A stretch of DNA of 64,000 nt from Bosea sp. (in: a-proteobacteria) (lineage in GTDB: Bacteria; Pseudomonadota; Alphaproteobacteria; Rhizobiales; Beijerinckiaceae): positions 1,281,501 to 1,345,500 of the forward strand of contig NZ_JAMLIX010000002.1 in NCBI RefSeq assembly GCF_023953965.1, read 5' to 3'. This document shows positions 34,243-42,827 of this stretch, piece after piece (the stretch's first letter is position 1; the number at the start of each line of letters is the position of its first letter). The position numbers were made by a program, and so were the translations under genes. The notes below the pieces were generated by a model that worked only from the letters and a program-made list of their open reading frames with translations, did not search any database and was not told the origin of the DNA.

Positions 34243-35796
34243 TCACGCCCGCAGCAGCCCGAGGCGCGCGACGTCCTTCAGATGCATCGCCACCTCCTCC
34301 GCCGTCGCCCGCTCCGGCAGGCCAGGCACGGCGATGCCGGAGCCCTTCGTCTCCTCGATGAAGGCGTTCATCGCGTCGAGCAGCATGCGCTGGTCGCGCG
34401 AGCCGTCGAGCAGGCTGACGAATTTGCGCACGACGACGCCGTCGAGCTGCACGGTCCGGTGGCGCAGGTCCGTGACCTCGGCCGAGGTCGAGGCTTGCCA
34501 GCGCGCGATCTCGCTGGCGGCGGGCCGCTCGCTGATCGCCGTCGTCAGCGGCGGCGCCTCGAGCCTGATGTCGATGAGTCCGGCCTTGAAGATCGCGGTC
34601 AGGGCCTCGTCGAGCCGCGCGATCTCATGGTCACGGTCCGGCCCTAGCTCGCCTTCGGCGTCGCGGCAGGCGCGCTCGACCAGTTCCTCCCAGGCGATGT
34701 TCGACGGCCAGCTCGCGCCGAGGATGGCGAGCGCCGCCTTGCACAGCGGCAGGTCGACGGCGAGCTGCACGCCCTCGTCGAAGCTGAAGCGCGCGACGCC
34801 GGGCTTGTCGTCGTCCCTGGCCGGCGCCGGGCGCACATGGGCGGCAAGCTGATAGGGCCGAAGCGCGCCCGGCCGGACGCCGTGCCTGAGCGGGATATCG
34901 GCCCGGCAGAGCAGCGTCTCGCGAAAAGCCCGGCCGATCAGCAGGTCGAGCGTCTGCTCGCGCCGCGCCATCTCCGCAAGCGGCATCCGGTCGAGCATCT
35001 GCTGGGCCGGTCCCTTGGCGGCGCCGTAGAGATTGGGGAACGACGCCTCGGCCAGGAATTGCAGCCCGTTCCTCTCGGCGACCGCGAGCACCTCGTGCAG
35101 CGCGAAAGCGCGCGCGCCGGGGTTGAGGTCGTCGTGATAGAGGACGTTGTCCGGCAGCTCGTCGATCTGCTTCAGCCTCTGCCGCAGCGCCGCGCCGTGG
35201 AAGGTATCGGGATCGCTCGCCTCGGCGATCTCCTTGAGCGTGGCCCTCGCGACCCTCACCCGCTCGCGCGGCTCGGCGATGTCCTTGACCGCGAACAGCA
35301 TGACGTCGCGGGCGATGTCGCGCAGCCGGCAGCCGGGCAGCGCGTTGTAGCTGACATAGGCGACGCCCTGGGGCGCCAGCAATTCCCCGAAGAGCGCGAT
35401 GATCCGCTCGCGCACGGCATCGGGCACCCAGGAATAGACGCCATGGACGATGATGTAGTCGAAGCTGCCGGTCTCGGCCGTCACGGTCAGGATGTCGCGC
35501 TGCGCGAAGGCGAGATTGGCGAGGCCGAGCTCGGCGGCATTGGCGCTCGCCTGCCGGATCGAATCGCCGCTGAGGTCGATGCCGAGGAAGCGGCTTTCCG
35601 GATGCTGCGCCGCCATCGGGATCAGGTTGCCGCCGCGCCCGCAGCCGAGCTCGAGCACGCGCATCGCCGCCGGCCGCGCCGGGTCCATGCCGTGGAAATG
35701 GGCGATGGTCGCCAGCCGCGACGGATGGGTCTGCGCGAAGGAGTGGCCCGGATAGGCCACGGCATCGTAGGGATTGATGGCTGGATTAATCGTCAT
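34243..35796 (-). CDS. SAM-dependent methyltransferase with PKMT-type regulatory domain
   Basis: A 517-residue protein. A class I methyltransferase domain (about 35-180) has the SAM motif I VLELGCGRGGNLIPMA and FLGIDLSGDSIRQA. It continues into the 'methyltransferase regulatory' domain (about 215-300; DELPDNVLYHDDLNPGARAF) and a C-terminal winged-helix region. This architecture matches proteins related to the rickettsial outer-membrane protein lysine methyltransferases (PKMT). Substrate here is unknown. It is the first gene of the minus-strand set, 66 bp before the transglycosylase fusion. Confidence 0.85.
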   Translation of the reverse strand: MTINPAINPYDAVAYPGHSFAQTHPSRLATIAHFHGMDPARPAAMRVLELGCGRGGNLIPMAAQHPESRFLGIDLSGDSIRQASANAAELGLANLAFAQRDILTVTAETGSFDYIIVHGVYSWVPDAVRERIIALFGELLAPQGVAYVSYNALPGCRLRDIARDVMLFAVKDIAEPRERVRVARATLKEIAEASDPDTFHGAALRQRLKQIDELPDNVLYHDDLNPGARAFALHEVLAVAERNGLQFLAEASFPNLYGAAKGPAQQMLDRMPLAEMARREQTLDLLIGRAFRETLLCRADIPLRHGVRPGALRPYQLAAHVRPAPARDDDKPGVARFSFDEGVQLAVDLPLCKAALAILGASWPSNIAWEELVERACRDAEGELGPDRDHEIARLDEALTAIFKAGLIDIRLEAPPLTTAISERPAASEIARWQASTSAEVTDLRHRTVQLDGVVVRKFVSLLDGSRDQRMLLDAMNAFIEETKGSGIAVPGLPERATAEEVAMHLKDVARLGLLRA

Positions 35797-35836
35797 GGCC
35801 GCCCGGCTTATGTCCCCGTCATTCGAGCCGAAGCCC

Positions 35837-35874
35837 GGCCCCCGCGCTTCCTTCATTTGAAGGAGCGCGGGGCC
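35837..35874. repeat. Long imperfect hairpin in the 368-bp intergenic region before the caspase gene
   Basis: The arms GGCCCCCGCGCTTCCTTCA and TGAAGGAGCGCGGGGCC pair around a two-base loop with a one- or two-base bulge. It sits 40 bp upstream of the methyltransferase start in the divergent region (35797-36164). The rest of that region shows no gene; it presumably holds the two divergent promoters. The hairpin may insulate them or act in the methyltransferase leader. Confidence 0.4.
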
Positions 35875-36164
35875 GCCCGCGCTCGCCGCAGAAGTCCGGG
35901 CAAGCCGCCGCAAAGGCTGGCGAATAAATCACAGTCGCGCGATTCCGGTTCAGACATCGCTGGGGCCGGCACCGCCAAGCCGAGGCGGATATTGCGGAAT
36001 CAGGCCACGGAACCGGCCTCCCGATCATGACTTTTCGATGTCGATTCGATGTTGCCACGGGCGCCGGCTTTCTGAAAATCTCCATCATATGGCGGACGCC
36101 CGTTCGAATCCCGGGCGTCAGACAGGTCCAGCGAGTCGTGTCGCTCGCGCGCAGGGGAAGCAGG

Positions 36165-38285
36165 ATGCGCTTACAAGCCCGGGCCTATACCTATCTCGTC
36201 GCCGCCCTCGCCGCTGTCTTCGCCGCGTTGAGCCTCGGCGCAACGCCCGCCCTCGCCCAGAAGCGTTTCGCCTTCGTCATCGGCAATGGCGACTACGCCA
36301 ACGTCACGAAGCTGCCGAACGCGCTGAACGACGCCAACGCCACCCGCACCATGCTGCAGGAGGCGGGCTTCGACATCACCCCGGCGCTGGACATGTCGCT
36401 CGCGGGCCTGCGCGGCGCGCTCGACGTCTTCGTCGACAAGGTGCGCCGCAGCGGGGCGGACACGACGGCGCTTGTCTATTACGCCGGCCACGCCGTCCAG
36501 CTCGACGGGGCGAACTACATCCTGCCGACCGATGTCCGCCCGCAGCTTGCCACCAGCATCGCCGACCAGTCCCTGTCGCTGAGCGACATCCTGCGGCGCC
36601 TGGAGGGCGCCGGCGCCAAGTCCAAGATCGCGATCCTCGACGCCTGCCGCAACAACCCCTTCGCCGAGCGCCAGGCCGCCCGCGGCCTGGCCTTGCAGAT
36701 CGTCGACGGCGCCAATGAGGGCATCAGCAGCGAGGCCGGCCTCGCCCGCGTCGATTCCAACAGCGGCACCTTCGTCGCCTTCGCGACCTCGCCGGGCTCG
36801 ACGGCGGCCGACGGCACGGGCCCCAACAGCCCCTTCACCACCGCCTTCCTGCGCGAGGCGCGCGAGCCGGGCCTGGCGGTCGAGCAGATCTTCCGCCGCA
36901 TCCGCCTTGCCGTCTACGATTCCACCGGTGGCACCCAGATCCCCTGGGACACCTCCTCGCTGATCACCGAGTTCAGCTTCTTCCAGCGCCCCGCCGGCGG
37001 GCCCGCAGGCCAGCCCGCCATGGCCGGCAACGTGCCCATGACGGCGCGCCCGACGCTGGCCTCGCTGCGCGAGATGTCGCCGGCCGACGCCGCCCGCACC
37101 GCCATCGCCTGGGACCGCAGCGACATCTACGGCAACGCGCTCGCCCTCAACCCCGACGACCAGAACGCGCTGCGCCTCACCCGCATCCTGTCCCAGCGGA
37201 CGGACGAGCGGGCCTGGGCCGAGGCCGTGCTCGCGGGCGACGCCGAATCCTTCAGGCTCTATGCGCGGCTCTATCCGGTGTCCGCTCACACCGTCGCGGC
37301 GCTCAGGCTGGCTGCGAACGCCCCCAGCCGCAACCGCGTCCAGGTCGCGCAGACCTGCCCGGTCTGCCCCGCCCTCCAGCCGCGCACGCGCCGCGCCGAT
37401 TACGCGCCGCGCTCCGGGACGCCGCGCCGGGCCCCGGCCGTGCCGTCCTACACCCCGCCGGCACCGCAAGCCCAGGCTCCCGACATGCCGCTGCTCCTTC
37501 CCGAGCGCCCGCGCTGGACCGGCTTCTACGCCGGCGGCTCGCTCGGCGGCGGCCGGCAGAGCGAGCGGACGACGGTCGCCGGCCCCTTCGGCGGCCCGAC
37601 CGTGACGCCGACGATCACCACCACGACGACGCAGACGATCCCCGGGACCCCCTTCCCGACGACCGTCGTGACGACCACCACCACGACCGGGGCGCCGATC
37701 CCGGCACCCGGCGCGATCAACCCGCTGGCCGTGCCGCGCAGCCTGTCGCCCGACGGCAGCGGCATGATCGGCGGCGCCCAGTTCGGCTTCAACTATCAGA
37801 TCGGCGCGATCGTGATCGGCGCCGAGACCGATCTCGCGGCGACGCGCCTCGGCGGCGGCCAGACCGCCTCCGCGAGCCCCGGCGGCACCCGCTTCACCAC
37901 GCGCGCCGAGAACGAGCTGTCGATGCTGGGCACGGTGCGCGCCCGCGCCGGCTTCGTGCTCGGCGATTTCCTGATCTACGGCTCCGGCGGCTATGCCTAT
38001 GGCCTCGTCGACCAGAAGGGCTCGATCATGCCCGACAATCCGCTGACCACCTCCGGCGCGACGGCCTCCCGCTCCGGCCTCGCCAACGGCTGGGCGCTCG
38101 GCGGCGGCGTCGAATATGCGATCACGCCCGGCATGACGCTCAGGCTCGACTACACCCATTACGATCTCGGCAACCAGAAGCTGACGCTGCAGGACTATAC
38201 CGGGCTCGCGCCGACGCAGTTTGCGACCATGCGCGCCCGCACGGCCGGCGACATCGTCAAGGCCGGCTTCAACTTCGGCTTCTGA
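36165..38285 (+). CDS. Caspase-family (C14) peptidase fused to an outer-membrane beta-barrel
   Basis: A 706-residue exported protein. A signal peptide (about 1-31, ending ALAQ) is followed by a p20-like caspase domain (34-285): FAFVIGNGDYANVTKLPNA, the catalytic His at 109 in YYAGHAVQ and Cys at 161 in ILDACRNNPF. A helical/repeat region (about 340-420) and a Pro-rich linker lead to an Omp25/31-type beta-barrel (about 451-706; WTGFYAGGSLGGG, FGFNYQIGAIVIGAETDLAA) that ends in Phe, as outer-membrane proteins do. The barrel also has a Thr-rich loop (TTTTTQTIPG). The ATG at 36165 gives the signal peptide and has a GGGGAAG site. The caspase part would be periplasmic or surface-exposed; substrate is unknown. 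Confidence 0.88.
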   Translation: MRLQARAYTYLVAALAAVFAALSLGATPALAQKRFAFVIGNGDYANVTKLPNALNDANATRTMLQEAGFDITPALDMSLAGLRGALDVFVDKVRRSGADTTALVYYAGHAVQLDGANYILPTDVRPQLATSIADQSLSLSDILRRLEGAGAKSKIAILDACRNNPFAERQAARGLALQIVDGANEGISSEAGLARVDSNSGTFVAFATSPGSTAADGTGPNSPFTTAFLREAREPGLAVEQIFRRIRLAVYDSTGGTQIPWDTSSLITEFSFFQRPAGGPAGQPAMAGNVPMTARPTLASLREMSPADAARTAIAWDRSDIYGNALALNPDDQNALRLTRILSQRTDERAWAEAVLAGDAESFRLYARLYPVSAHTVAALRLAANAPSRNRVQVAQTCPVCPALQPRTRRADYAPRSGTPRRAPAVPSYTPPAPQAQAPDMPLLLPERPRWTGFYAGGSLGGGRQSERTTVAGPFGGPTVTPTITTTTTQTIPGTPFPTTVVTTTTTTGAPIPAPGAINPLAVPRSLSPDGSGMIGGAQFGFNYQIGAIVIGAETDLAATRLGGGQTASASPGGTRFTTRAENELSMLGTVRARAGFVLGDFLIYGSGGYAYGLVDQKGSIMPDNPLTTSGATASRSGLANGWALGGGVEYAITPGMTLRLDYTHYDLGNQKLTLQDYTGLAPTQFATMRARTAGDIVKAGFNFGF

Positions 38286-38396
38286 AACCGGCCCTCGCGA
38301 AGCCCCCGCCGCGGCGGGGCGCCTGCGGCGACGCGGGGGCTGCCGCATCGGCGCCTCTTGACACCGGCCGGCGCGATGGGGAATTTGGCGCCCGAT

Positions 38397-38470
38397 GCGG
38401 GTGTAGCTCAATGGTAGAGCAGCAGCCTTCCAAGCTGAATACGAGGGTTCGATTCCCTTCACCCGCTCCA
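38397..38470 (+). tRNA. tRNA-Gly (anticodon TCC)
   Basis: A 74-nt cloverleaf: acceptor GCGGGTG pairs with CACCCGC, the D arm reads TAGCTCAATGGTAGAGC, the anticodon loop CTTCCAA gives TCC, the T arm is GAGGGTTCGATTCCCTT, and CCA is encoded. The 3' end is 55 bp from the left end of the IS21 element. Confidence 0.95.
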
Positions 38471-38556
38471 GCGCCTCTGAAAAAATGCCATTAGAATCAG
38501 CGTTTTAACCGCCACCTTCGCCGGATGTCAACGGCGGTCGGATTCCAGGCCAGCGT

Positions 38557-38580
38557 GGCGGAGTAAAAGCAGGCCACTGG
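38557..38580 (+). repeat. IS21 left terminal repeat
   Basis: 24-nt repeat starting GGCGGAGTAAAAG and ending CCACTGG; the inverted partner is at 41039-41062 (20/24 identical). IstA binds such repeats in IS21 elements. Confidence 0.75.
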
Positions 38581-38594
38581 CGTTGAGGGTGGCG

Positions 38595-38632
38595 GATATG
38601 GCAGGGGCCCCGATCGGGGCCCCTGCCATATC
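38595..38632. terminator. Perfect 38-bp palindrome after istB
   Basis: Nineteen bases (beginning GATATGGCAGGGG) are followed directly by their exact reverse complement, centred on CGATCG at about 38613/38614. It lies 16 bp beyond the istB stop inside the IS. It could stop istAB transcripts from leaving the element or block incoming transcription; it lacks a U-tract. Confidence 0.55.
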
Positions 38633-38648
38633 GCGCTGTCGGGATTGA

Positions 38649-39512
38649 TCAGGGGATGATCTCGCCGGTTTCTGGATCGGCTTCGTTGGCGGTGGTCTGT
38701 TTTTGCCCCGCCGCGGCGGAGGCGCGCCGGCGGCCGGCCGATTGTTTGAGGCGGTAGCTGTCGCCGTTCATGGCGAGGATGCTGACGTGGTGGGTCAGGC
38801 GATCGAGCAGCGCGCCGGTGAGGCGCTCCGATCCCAGGACGGACGTCCAGTCCTCGAAGGGCAGGTTCGAGGTGACGATGGTTGAGCCGCGCTCGTAGCG
38901 TTGCGAGAAGATCTCGAACAGGAGCTCGGCGCCGGTCGGCGACAGCGGCACATAGCCGAGCTCGTCGACGATCAGCAGCTTGACCGCCTGCAACTCGCGC
39001 TGGAGCCTGAGCAGGCGCTTCTCGTCGCGGGCTTCGAGGAGCTGGTTGACCAGCGAAGCCGCCGTCGTGAAGGCGACGGAGAAGCCCTTCTGGCAAGCGG
39101 CCAGCCCGAGCGCGAGGGCGACATGGGTCTTGCCGGTGCCGCTGTTGCCGAGCGCGATGATGTTCTCCCGGCGCAGGATGTAGCCGCAGCGCGCCAGCTC
39201 CAGCACGAGCATCTTGTTCAGGCTCGGGATCGCCGTGAAGTCGAAGGTGTCGAAGCTCTTCACCGCTGGGAAGCGCGCCGCCCGGATCCGCCGCTCGACC
39301 GTGCGCCGCTCCCGGTCGATCAGTTCGAGCTCGACCAACCGTAGCAGGTAGCGGGGATGATCGACGCCGTCGCGGGAGCATTCCCGTGCCACCTTGTCGT
39401 ACTCGCGCAGGACGGTTGGCAGCTTCAGTTGCTTGAGGTGGTGCGCCAGCAGGACCTGCGGCGTTCCAGCGGTCGTGCCCGCCGGCATCGTCTCTTTCCC
39501 CGAGCCCGTCAT
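38649..39512 (-). CDS. istB: IS21 transposition helper ATPase IstB
   Basis: A 287-residue AAA+ ATPase that assists IstA in target choice. Walker A is GNSGTGKTHVALALG and Walker B LLIVDELGYVPL; the sensor region TIVTSNLPFEDW and DRLTHHVSILAMNGDSYRL are typical of IstB. The ATG at 39512 overlaps the istA stop by four bases, the usual IS21 arrangement. The protein is full length with no frameshift. Confidence 0.96.
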   Translation of the reverse strand: MTGSGKETMPAGTTAGTPQVLLAHHLKQLKLPTVLREYDKVARECSRDGVDHPRYLLRLVELELIDRERRTVERRIRAARFPAVKSFDTFDFTAIPSLNKMLVLELARCGYILRRENIIALGNSGTGKTHVALALGLAACQKGFSVAFTTAASLVNQLLEARDEKRLLRLQRELQAVKLLIVDELGYVPLSPTGAELLFEIFSQRYERGSTIVTSNLPFEDWTSVLGSERLTGALLDRLTHHVSILAMNGDSYRLKQSAGRRRASAAAGQKQTTANEADPETGEIIP

Positions 39513-41008
39513 GCCGCGGCTCCCGGCAGGAGCACGGCGTAATCGGCCGCCGAGGTCGTCTTCACCGTAGTCCTCGGCAGATACGGATAGGCCGCCAGAT
39601 CCAGACGGGCCGGGCGCCGTTCCAGCCGCGCCAGCGCGATCAGCTTCACCGCATCGAAGCCGATCGCGCCCAGCCGGATCGCCTCGCCGACGGCGAAGCT
39701 CACGACCTCGCGCGGCAAGGCCTCCAGCAGCCGCAGCACCTGGATGAACTCGCGCTTGCCGCGATTGCCCATGCGCGCTTCCAGGAGATGGCGCAGGTGC
39801 TGGAAGGCCTCGGGCAGGTCCCAGCCCTGCAAGGCCGCGGCCTGGTCGAGGGCGTTCGGCTTCTCCTCGATTAGCGCCAGATAGTGCAGCGGATCGGAGA
39901 CGAACACGCCCGTCCCGTAATTGCGGGGATGGCGGGCAATCTCCTCGCCCCGGCACAGGATCACGACCTCCTCGACGAAGCCCTTCACCACCACGTCCTG
40001 GAAGCCATAGGCCGTCGGGACCGAGTAGTCGTTCGACCGATATCGGACCAGCGCCGTCGACGAGACCCGCGCACCACGCTTCTCGCACGGCTCCAGCGGC
40101 ACTGCCGGCAAAGGGCGCAAGACCCCGAGATCGGCAACAAGCCGCTCTCCGATCGTCTGGGCATGCCGGCCGGCCCGCTCGTCCTGTCGCCGGCGGCAGC
40201 GCTCGGCCAACATCGCGTTCAGTTCGGCGAAGCTCGCCGCCAAAGGGATCGGCGTCATGAAGTTCGAGCGGGCATACTTCACCAGCCCCTCGACCTTGCC
40301 CTTGTCATTGCCCTTGCCCGGGCGCCCGAACCGATCCCGGAACAGATAGTGGCTCACCAGCTCCGTGAAGGCCCGCGTCCGCTCGCGCCGGCCATCGCCG
40401 CAGATCTTCGCCACCGCAATGCGGGTGTTGTCATAGAGGATCGACAGCGGCACACCGCCGAAGAAGCCAAAAGCCGAGACGTGACCGTCCAGGAACGCTT
40501 CCGTCGTCTCGCGCGGATACGCCTTCACGAAGCAGGCATCCGACTGTGGCAGGTCCAGGCAGAAGAAGTGGATCTTCTGCCGCACGCCGCCGATCACCGC
40601 CAGCGCCTCGCCAAAATCCACCTGGGCGTGACCGGGCGGATGGGCCAGCGGAACGAAGGTCTCGCGGCCCCGCGCCCGGCAGAGCCGCACATGGTCCTTC
40701 ACCACCGTGTAGCCGCCGGCAAAGCCGTGCTCGTCCCGCAGCCGCTCGAAGATCCGCTTCGCCGTATGGCGCTGCTTCACCGGAGACGCCCGGTCTCCGT
40801 CCAGGATCGCCTCAATCACCGGCAGCAGCGGACCGAGCTTCGGCTTCTCGACCGGCTTCGTGCGCGTGTAGCCCGGAGGGATCGAGAACCGGCACATCTT
40901 GGCGATCGTTTCGCGGCTCAGCCCGAACACGCGAGCCGCTTCCCGTCGGCTCTGCTTCTGATTGAAAACGAAATCGCGAACCGCCGCGTAGACCTCCACA
41001 GCGAACAT
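39509..41008 (-). CDS. istA: IS21 transposase IstA
   Basis: A 499-residue DDE transposase. An N-terminal helix-turn-helix (SRREAARVFGLSRETIAKMC) is followed by the integrase core with first Asp in HAQVDFGEALAVIGG, the second in LSILYDNTRIAVAK, and the Glu in KGKVEGLVKYARSNF. The C-terminal beta domain includes VRYRSNDYSVPTAYG. No disruptions are seen, so the element is probably active. Confidence 0.96.
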   Translation of the reverse strand: MFAVEVYAAVRDFVFNQKQSRREAARVFGLSRETIAKMCRFSIPPGYTRTKPVEKPKLGPLLPVIEAILDGDRASPVKQRHTAKRIFERLRDEHGFAGGYTVVKDHVRLCRARGRETFVPLAHPPGHAQVDFGEALAVIGGVRQKIHFFCLDLPQSDACFVKAYPRETTEAFLDGHVSAFGFFGGVPLSILYDNTRIAVAKICGDGRRERTRAFTELVSHYLFRDRFGRPGKGNDKGKVEGLVKYARSNFMTPIPLAASFAELNAMLAERCRRRQDERAGRHAQTIGERLVADLGVLRPLPAVPLEPCEKRGARVSSTALVRYRSNDYSVPTAYGFQDVVVKGFVEEVVILCRGEEIARHPRNYGTGVFVSDPLHYLALIEEKPNALDQAAALQGWDLPEAFQHLRHLLEARMGNRGKREFIQVLRLLEALPREVVSFAVGEAIRLGAIGFDAVKLIALARLERRPARLDLAAYPYLPRTTVKTTSAADYAVLLPGAAA

Positions 41009-41038
41009 CCCCGCCGACCCCGAAAGGGATCAGCCTAT

Positions 41039-41062
41039 CCAGTGGACGACTTTTACGCCGCC
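41039..41062 (-). repeat. IS21 right terminal repeat
   Basis: Inverted partner of 38557-38580: reverse complement begins GGCGGCGTAAAAG and ends CCACTGG. It lies 30 bp upstream of the istA start. A second, weaker copy (CCATCCAGTG on the reverse strand) occurs near 41087-41096. Confidence 0.75.
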
Positions 41063-41119
41063 CGCGCCCGCACAAACGCAGGCGCTTCACTGGATGGTTT
41101 TCTCACCGCCCTGCACACC

Positions 41120-42463
41120 TACAGCCTGACGGCCGGCTCGCTGGTCGGGACGGACGCCTTCACCGGTGCGCTCTCCCGCGCCGCCGGCGAGGATGTCGGC
41201 GCCTACACGATCGGCCAGGGCACGCTCTCGCTGGGATCGAACTACGCGCTCACCTATGCCGGCGCGAGCTTCGGCATCACCCCGCGCGCGGTGACGGTCA
41301 CCGCCTCCGCCGGCCAGGGCAAGGTCTATGGCGACGCCGATCCGGCGCTGGCCTACAGCCTGACGGCCGGCTCGCTGGTCGGGACGGACGCCTTCACCGG
41401 TGCGCTGACCCGCGCGGCGGGCGAGAACGTCGGCGCCTACGCCATCGGCCAGGGCTCGCTGAGCCTCGGATCGAACTACGCGCTCACCTATGCCGGCGCG
41501 GACTTTGGCATCACGCCGCGCGCGGTGACGGTCTCGGCGACGGCGGGCCAGGGCAAGACCTATGGTGACGCCGATCCGGCGCTGGCCTACAGCCTGACGG
41601 CCGGCTCGCTGGTCGGGACGGACGCCTTCACCGGCGCGCTGACCCGCGCGGCGGGCGAGAATGTCGGCGCCTACGCCATCGGCCAGGGCACGCTGGCGCT
41701 CGGATCGAACTACGCGCTCACCTATGCCGGCGCGGACTTCGGCATCACCCCACGTGCGGTCACGGTCACCGCCTCCGCCGGCCAGGGCAAGACCTATGGC
41801 GACGCCGACCCGGCGCTGGCCTACAGCCTGACGGCCGGCTCGCTGGTCGGGACGGACGCCTTCACCGGCGCGCTGACCCGCGCGGCGGGCGAGAACGTCG
41901 GCGCCTACGCCATCGGCCAGGGCTCGCTGAGCCTCGGCGCGAACTACGCGCTCACCTATGCCGGCGCGAGCTTCGGCATCACCCCGCGCGCGGTCACGGT
42001 CACGGCCTCCGCCGGCCAGGGCAAGACCTATGGCGACGCCGACCCGGCGCTGGCCTACAGCCTGACGGCCGGTTCGCTGGTCGGGACGGACGCCTTCACC
42101 GGCGCGCTCTCCCGCGCCGCCGGCGAGAATGTCGGCGCCTATGCGATAGGCCAGGGCTCGCTGGCGCTGGGATCGAACTACGCGCTCACCTATGCCGGCG
42201 CGGACTTCGGCATCACCCCGCGCGCGGTCACGGTCACCGCCTCCGCCGGCCAGGGCAAGACCTATGGCGATGCCGACCCCGCGCTGGCCTACAGCCTGAC
42301 GGCCGGCTCGCTGGTCGGGACGGACGCCTTCACCGGCGCGCTCGCCCGCGCGGCCGGCGAGAACGTCGGCGCCTACGCCATCGGCCAGGGCACGCTGAGC
42401 CTCGGCGCGAACTACGCGCTGAGCTATATGGGCGCGAGCTTCACGATCACGCCGCGCGTGACG
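41120..42463 (+). repeat. Tandem 234-bp coding repeats (six copies)
   Basis: Copies begin at 41120, 41354, 41588, 41822, 42056 and 42290, each exactly 234 bp apart; the last is truncated at about 42463. Copies are nearly identical at the DNA level, including synonymous positions, which implies recent expansion or gene conversion. Differences cluster at a few codons (for example Ser-Arg/Thr-Arg/Ala-Arg after TGAL, and SLGS/ALGS/SLGA). Confidence 0.95.
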
Positions 42464-42742
42464 CCGGCGCCTCCGGAGCAGGCGCTGCCGCTGCCTCCGG
42501 AGACGACCTCGCAGCCTTCGCCGTCGTATTGGCCGCCGGCGGCCAATATCTGGACCCTGATCGCCCAGCAGCCGGCCTGGTTCGCCGTTCAGGCCGGGGA
42601 GGCGCCTGCCGCCGGCACCGGCTATGTCGAGACGGCTCCGCCCGAGGGGTTCAGGTTCTGCAATCCCGCCGCCATCGTGGCCGAGCTCGCCACGGACGGG
42701 CAAGCGCGGCTCTCCGGGCCGGGCGTCGTTTGCGGCTTCTGA
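41120..42742 (+). pseudogene. 5'-truncated MBG-repeat surface/adhesin protein
   Basis: An open frame of 540 codons with no credible start: its reading frame enters directly from the IS21 right end, and the sequence normally preceding the first repeat (DPALA) is replaced by IS sequence. It encodes six MBG-type repeats of 78 residues (each with YSLTAGSLVGTDAFTGAL, NYALTYAG, GITPRAVTV and GQGKTYGDADPALA), then a Pro-rich linker and a C-terminal tail with two cysteines (FRFCNPAAIV, VVCGF). MBG repeats occur in large filamentous-haemagglutinin-like secreted adhesins. The missing N-terminus would have carried the signal and secretion domain. Probably inactivated by IS insertion plus deletion. Confidence 0.8.
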
Positions 42743-42766
42743 CGAGGGGCGGGATGGAGATCAGCG

Positions 42767-42789
42767 CCGTCGCGGCCCGGCCGCGGCGG
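42767..42789. terminator. GC-rich hairpin between the MBG remnant and purU
   Basis: CCGTCGCGGC and GCCGCGGCGG pair with one mismatch around a short loop between the two convergent stops. No U-tract is present, so this is a weak terminator candidate. Confidence 0.3.
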
Positions 42790-42827
42790 AGCTGACGGGC
42801 GGGTTGCAGCGGCGCGGGCGGCCTCCG

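Larger units (their letters stand above)
38526..41117 (-). mobile_element. IS21-family insertion sequence (istA-istB)
   Basis: A complete IS21-type element with intact istA and istB on the minus strand. Internal terminal repeats are visible: 38557-38580 and, inverted, 41039-41062, matching at 20 of 24 positions (both contain GTAAAAG and CCACTGG). The outer ends are proposed at a TGTCAACGGCGGT start (38526) and a complementary TGTGCAGGGCGGT end (41117), which agree at 11 of 16 positions. No flanking target duplication is evident: CCGGA on the left, CCTAC on the right. The exact right boundary is uncertain by a few tens of bases. Its right end abuts the first MBG repeat. Confidence 0.85.

Noticed and set aside
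36095..36120. A T-arm-like sequence (GTTCGAATCCC) flanked by CGCCCG/CGGGCG
   Set aside because: No D arm, anticodon arm or acceptor stem can be folded around it, so it is not called as a tRNA or remnant.
41120..42463. Regular repeats as a possible CRISPR array
   Set aside because: Units are 234 bp, contiguous and coding, with no short repeat/spacer structure and no cas genes.
39884..42742. A single 952-codon plus-strand frame through the IS21 element into the MBG repeats
   Set aside because: The first part is antisense to istA and only happens to be in frame with the adhesin remnant; it is not a plausible fusion gene.
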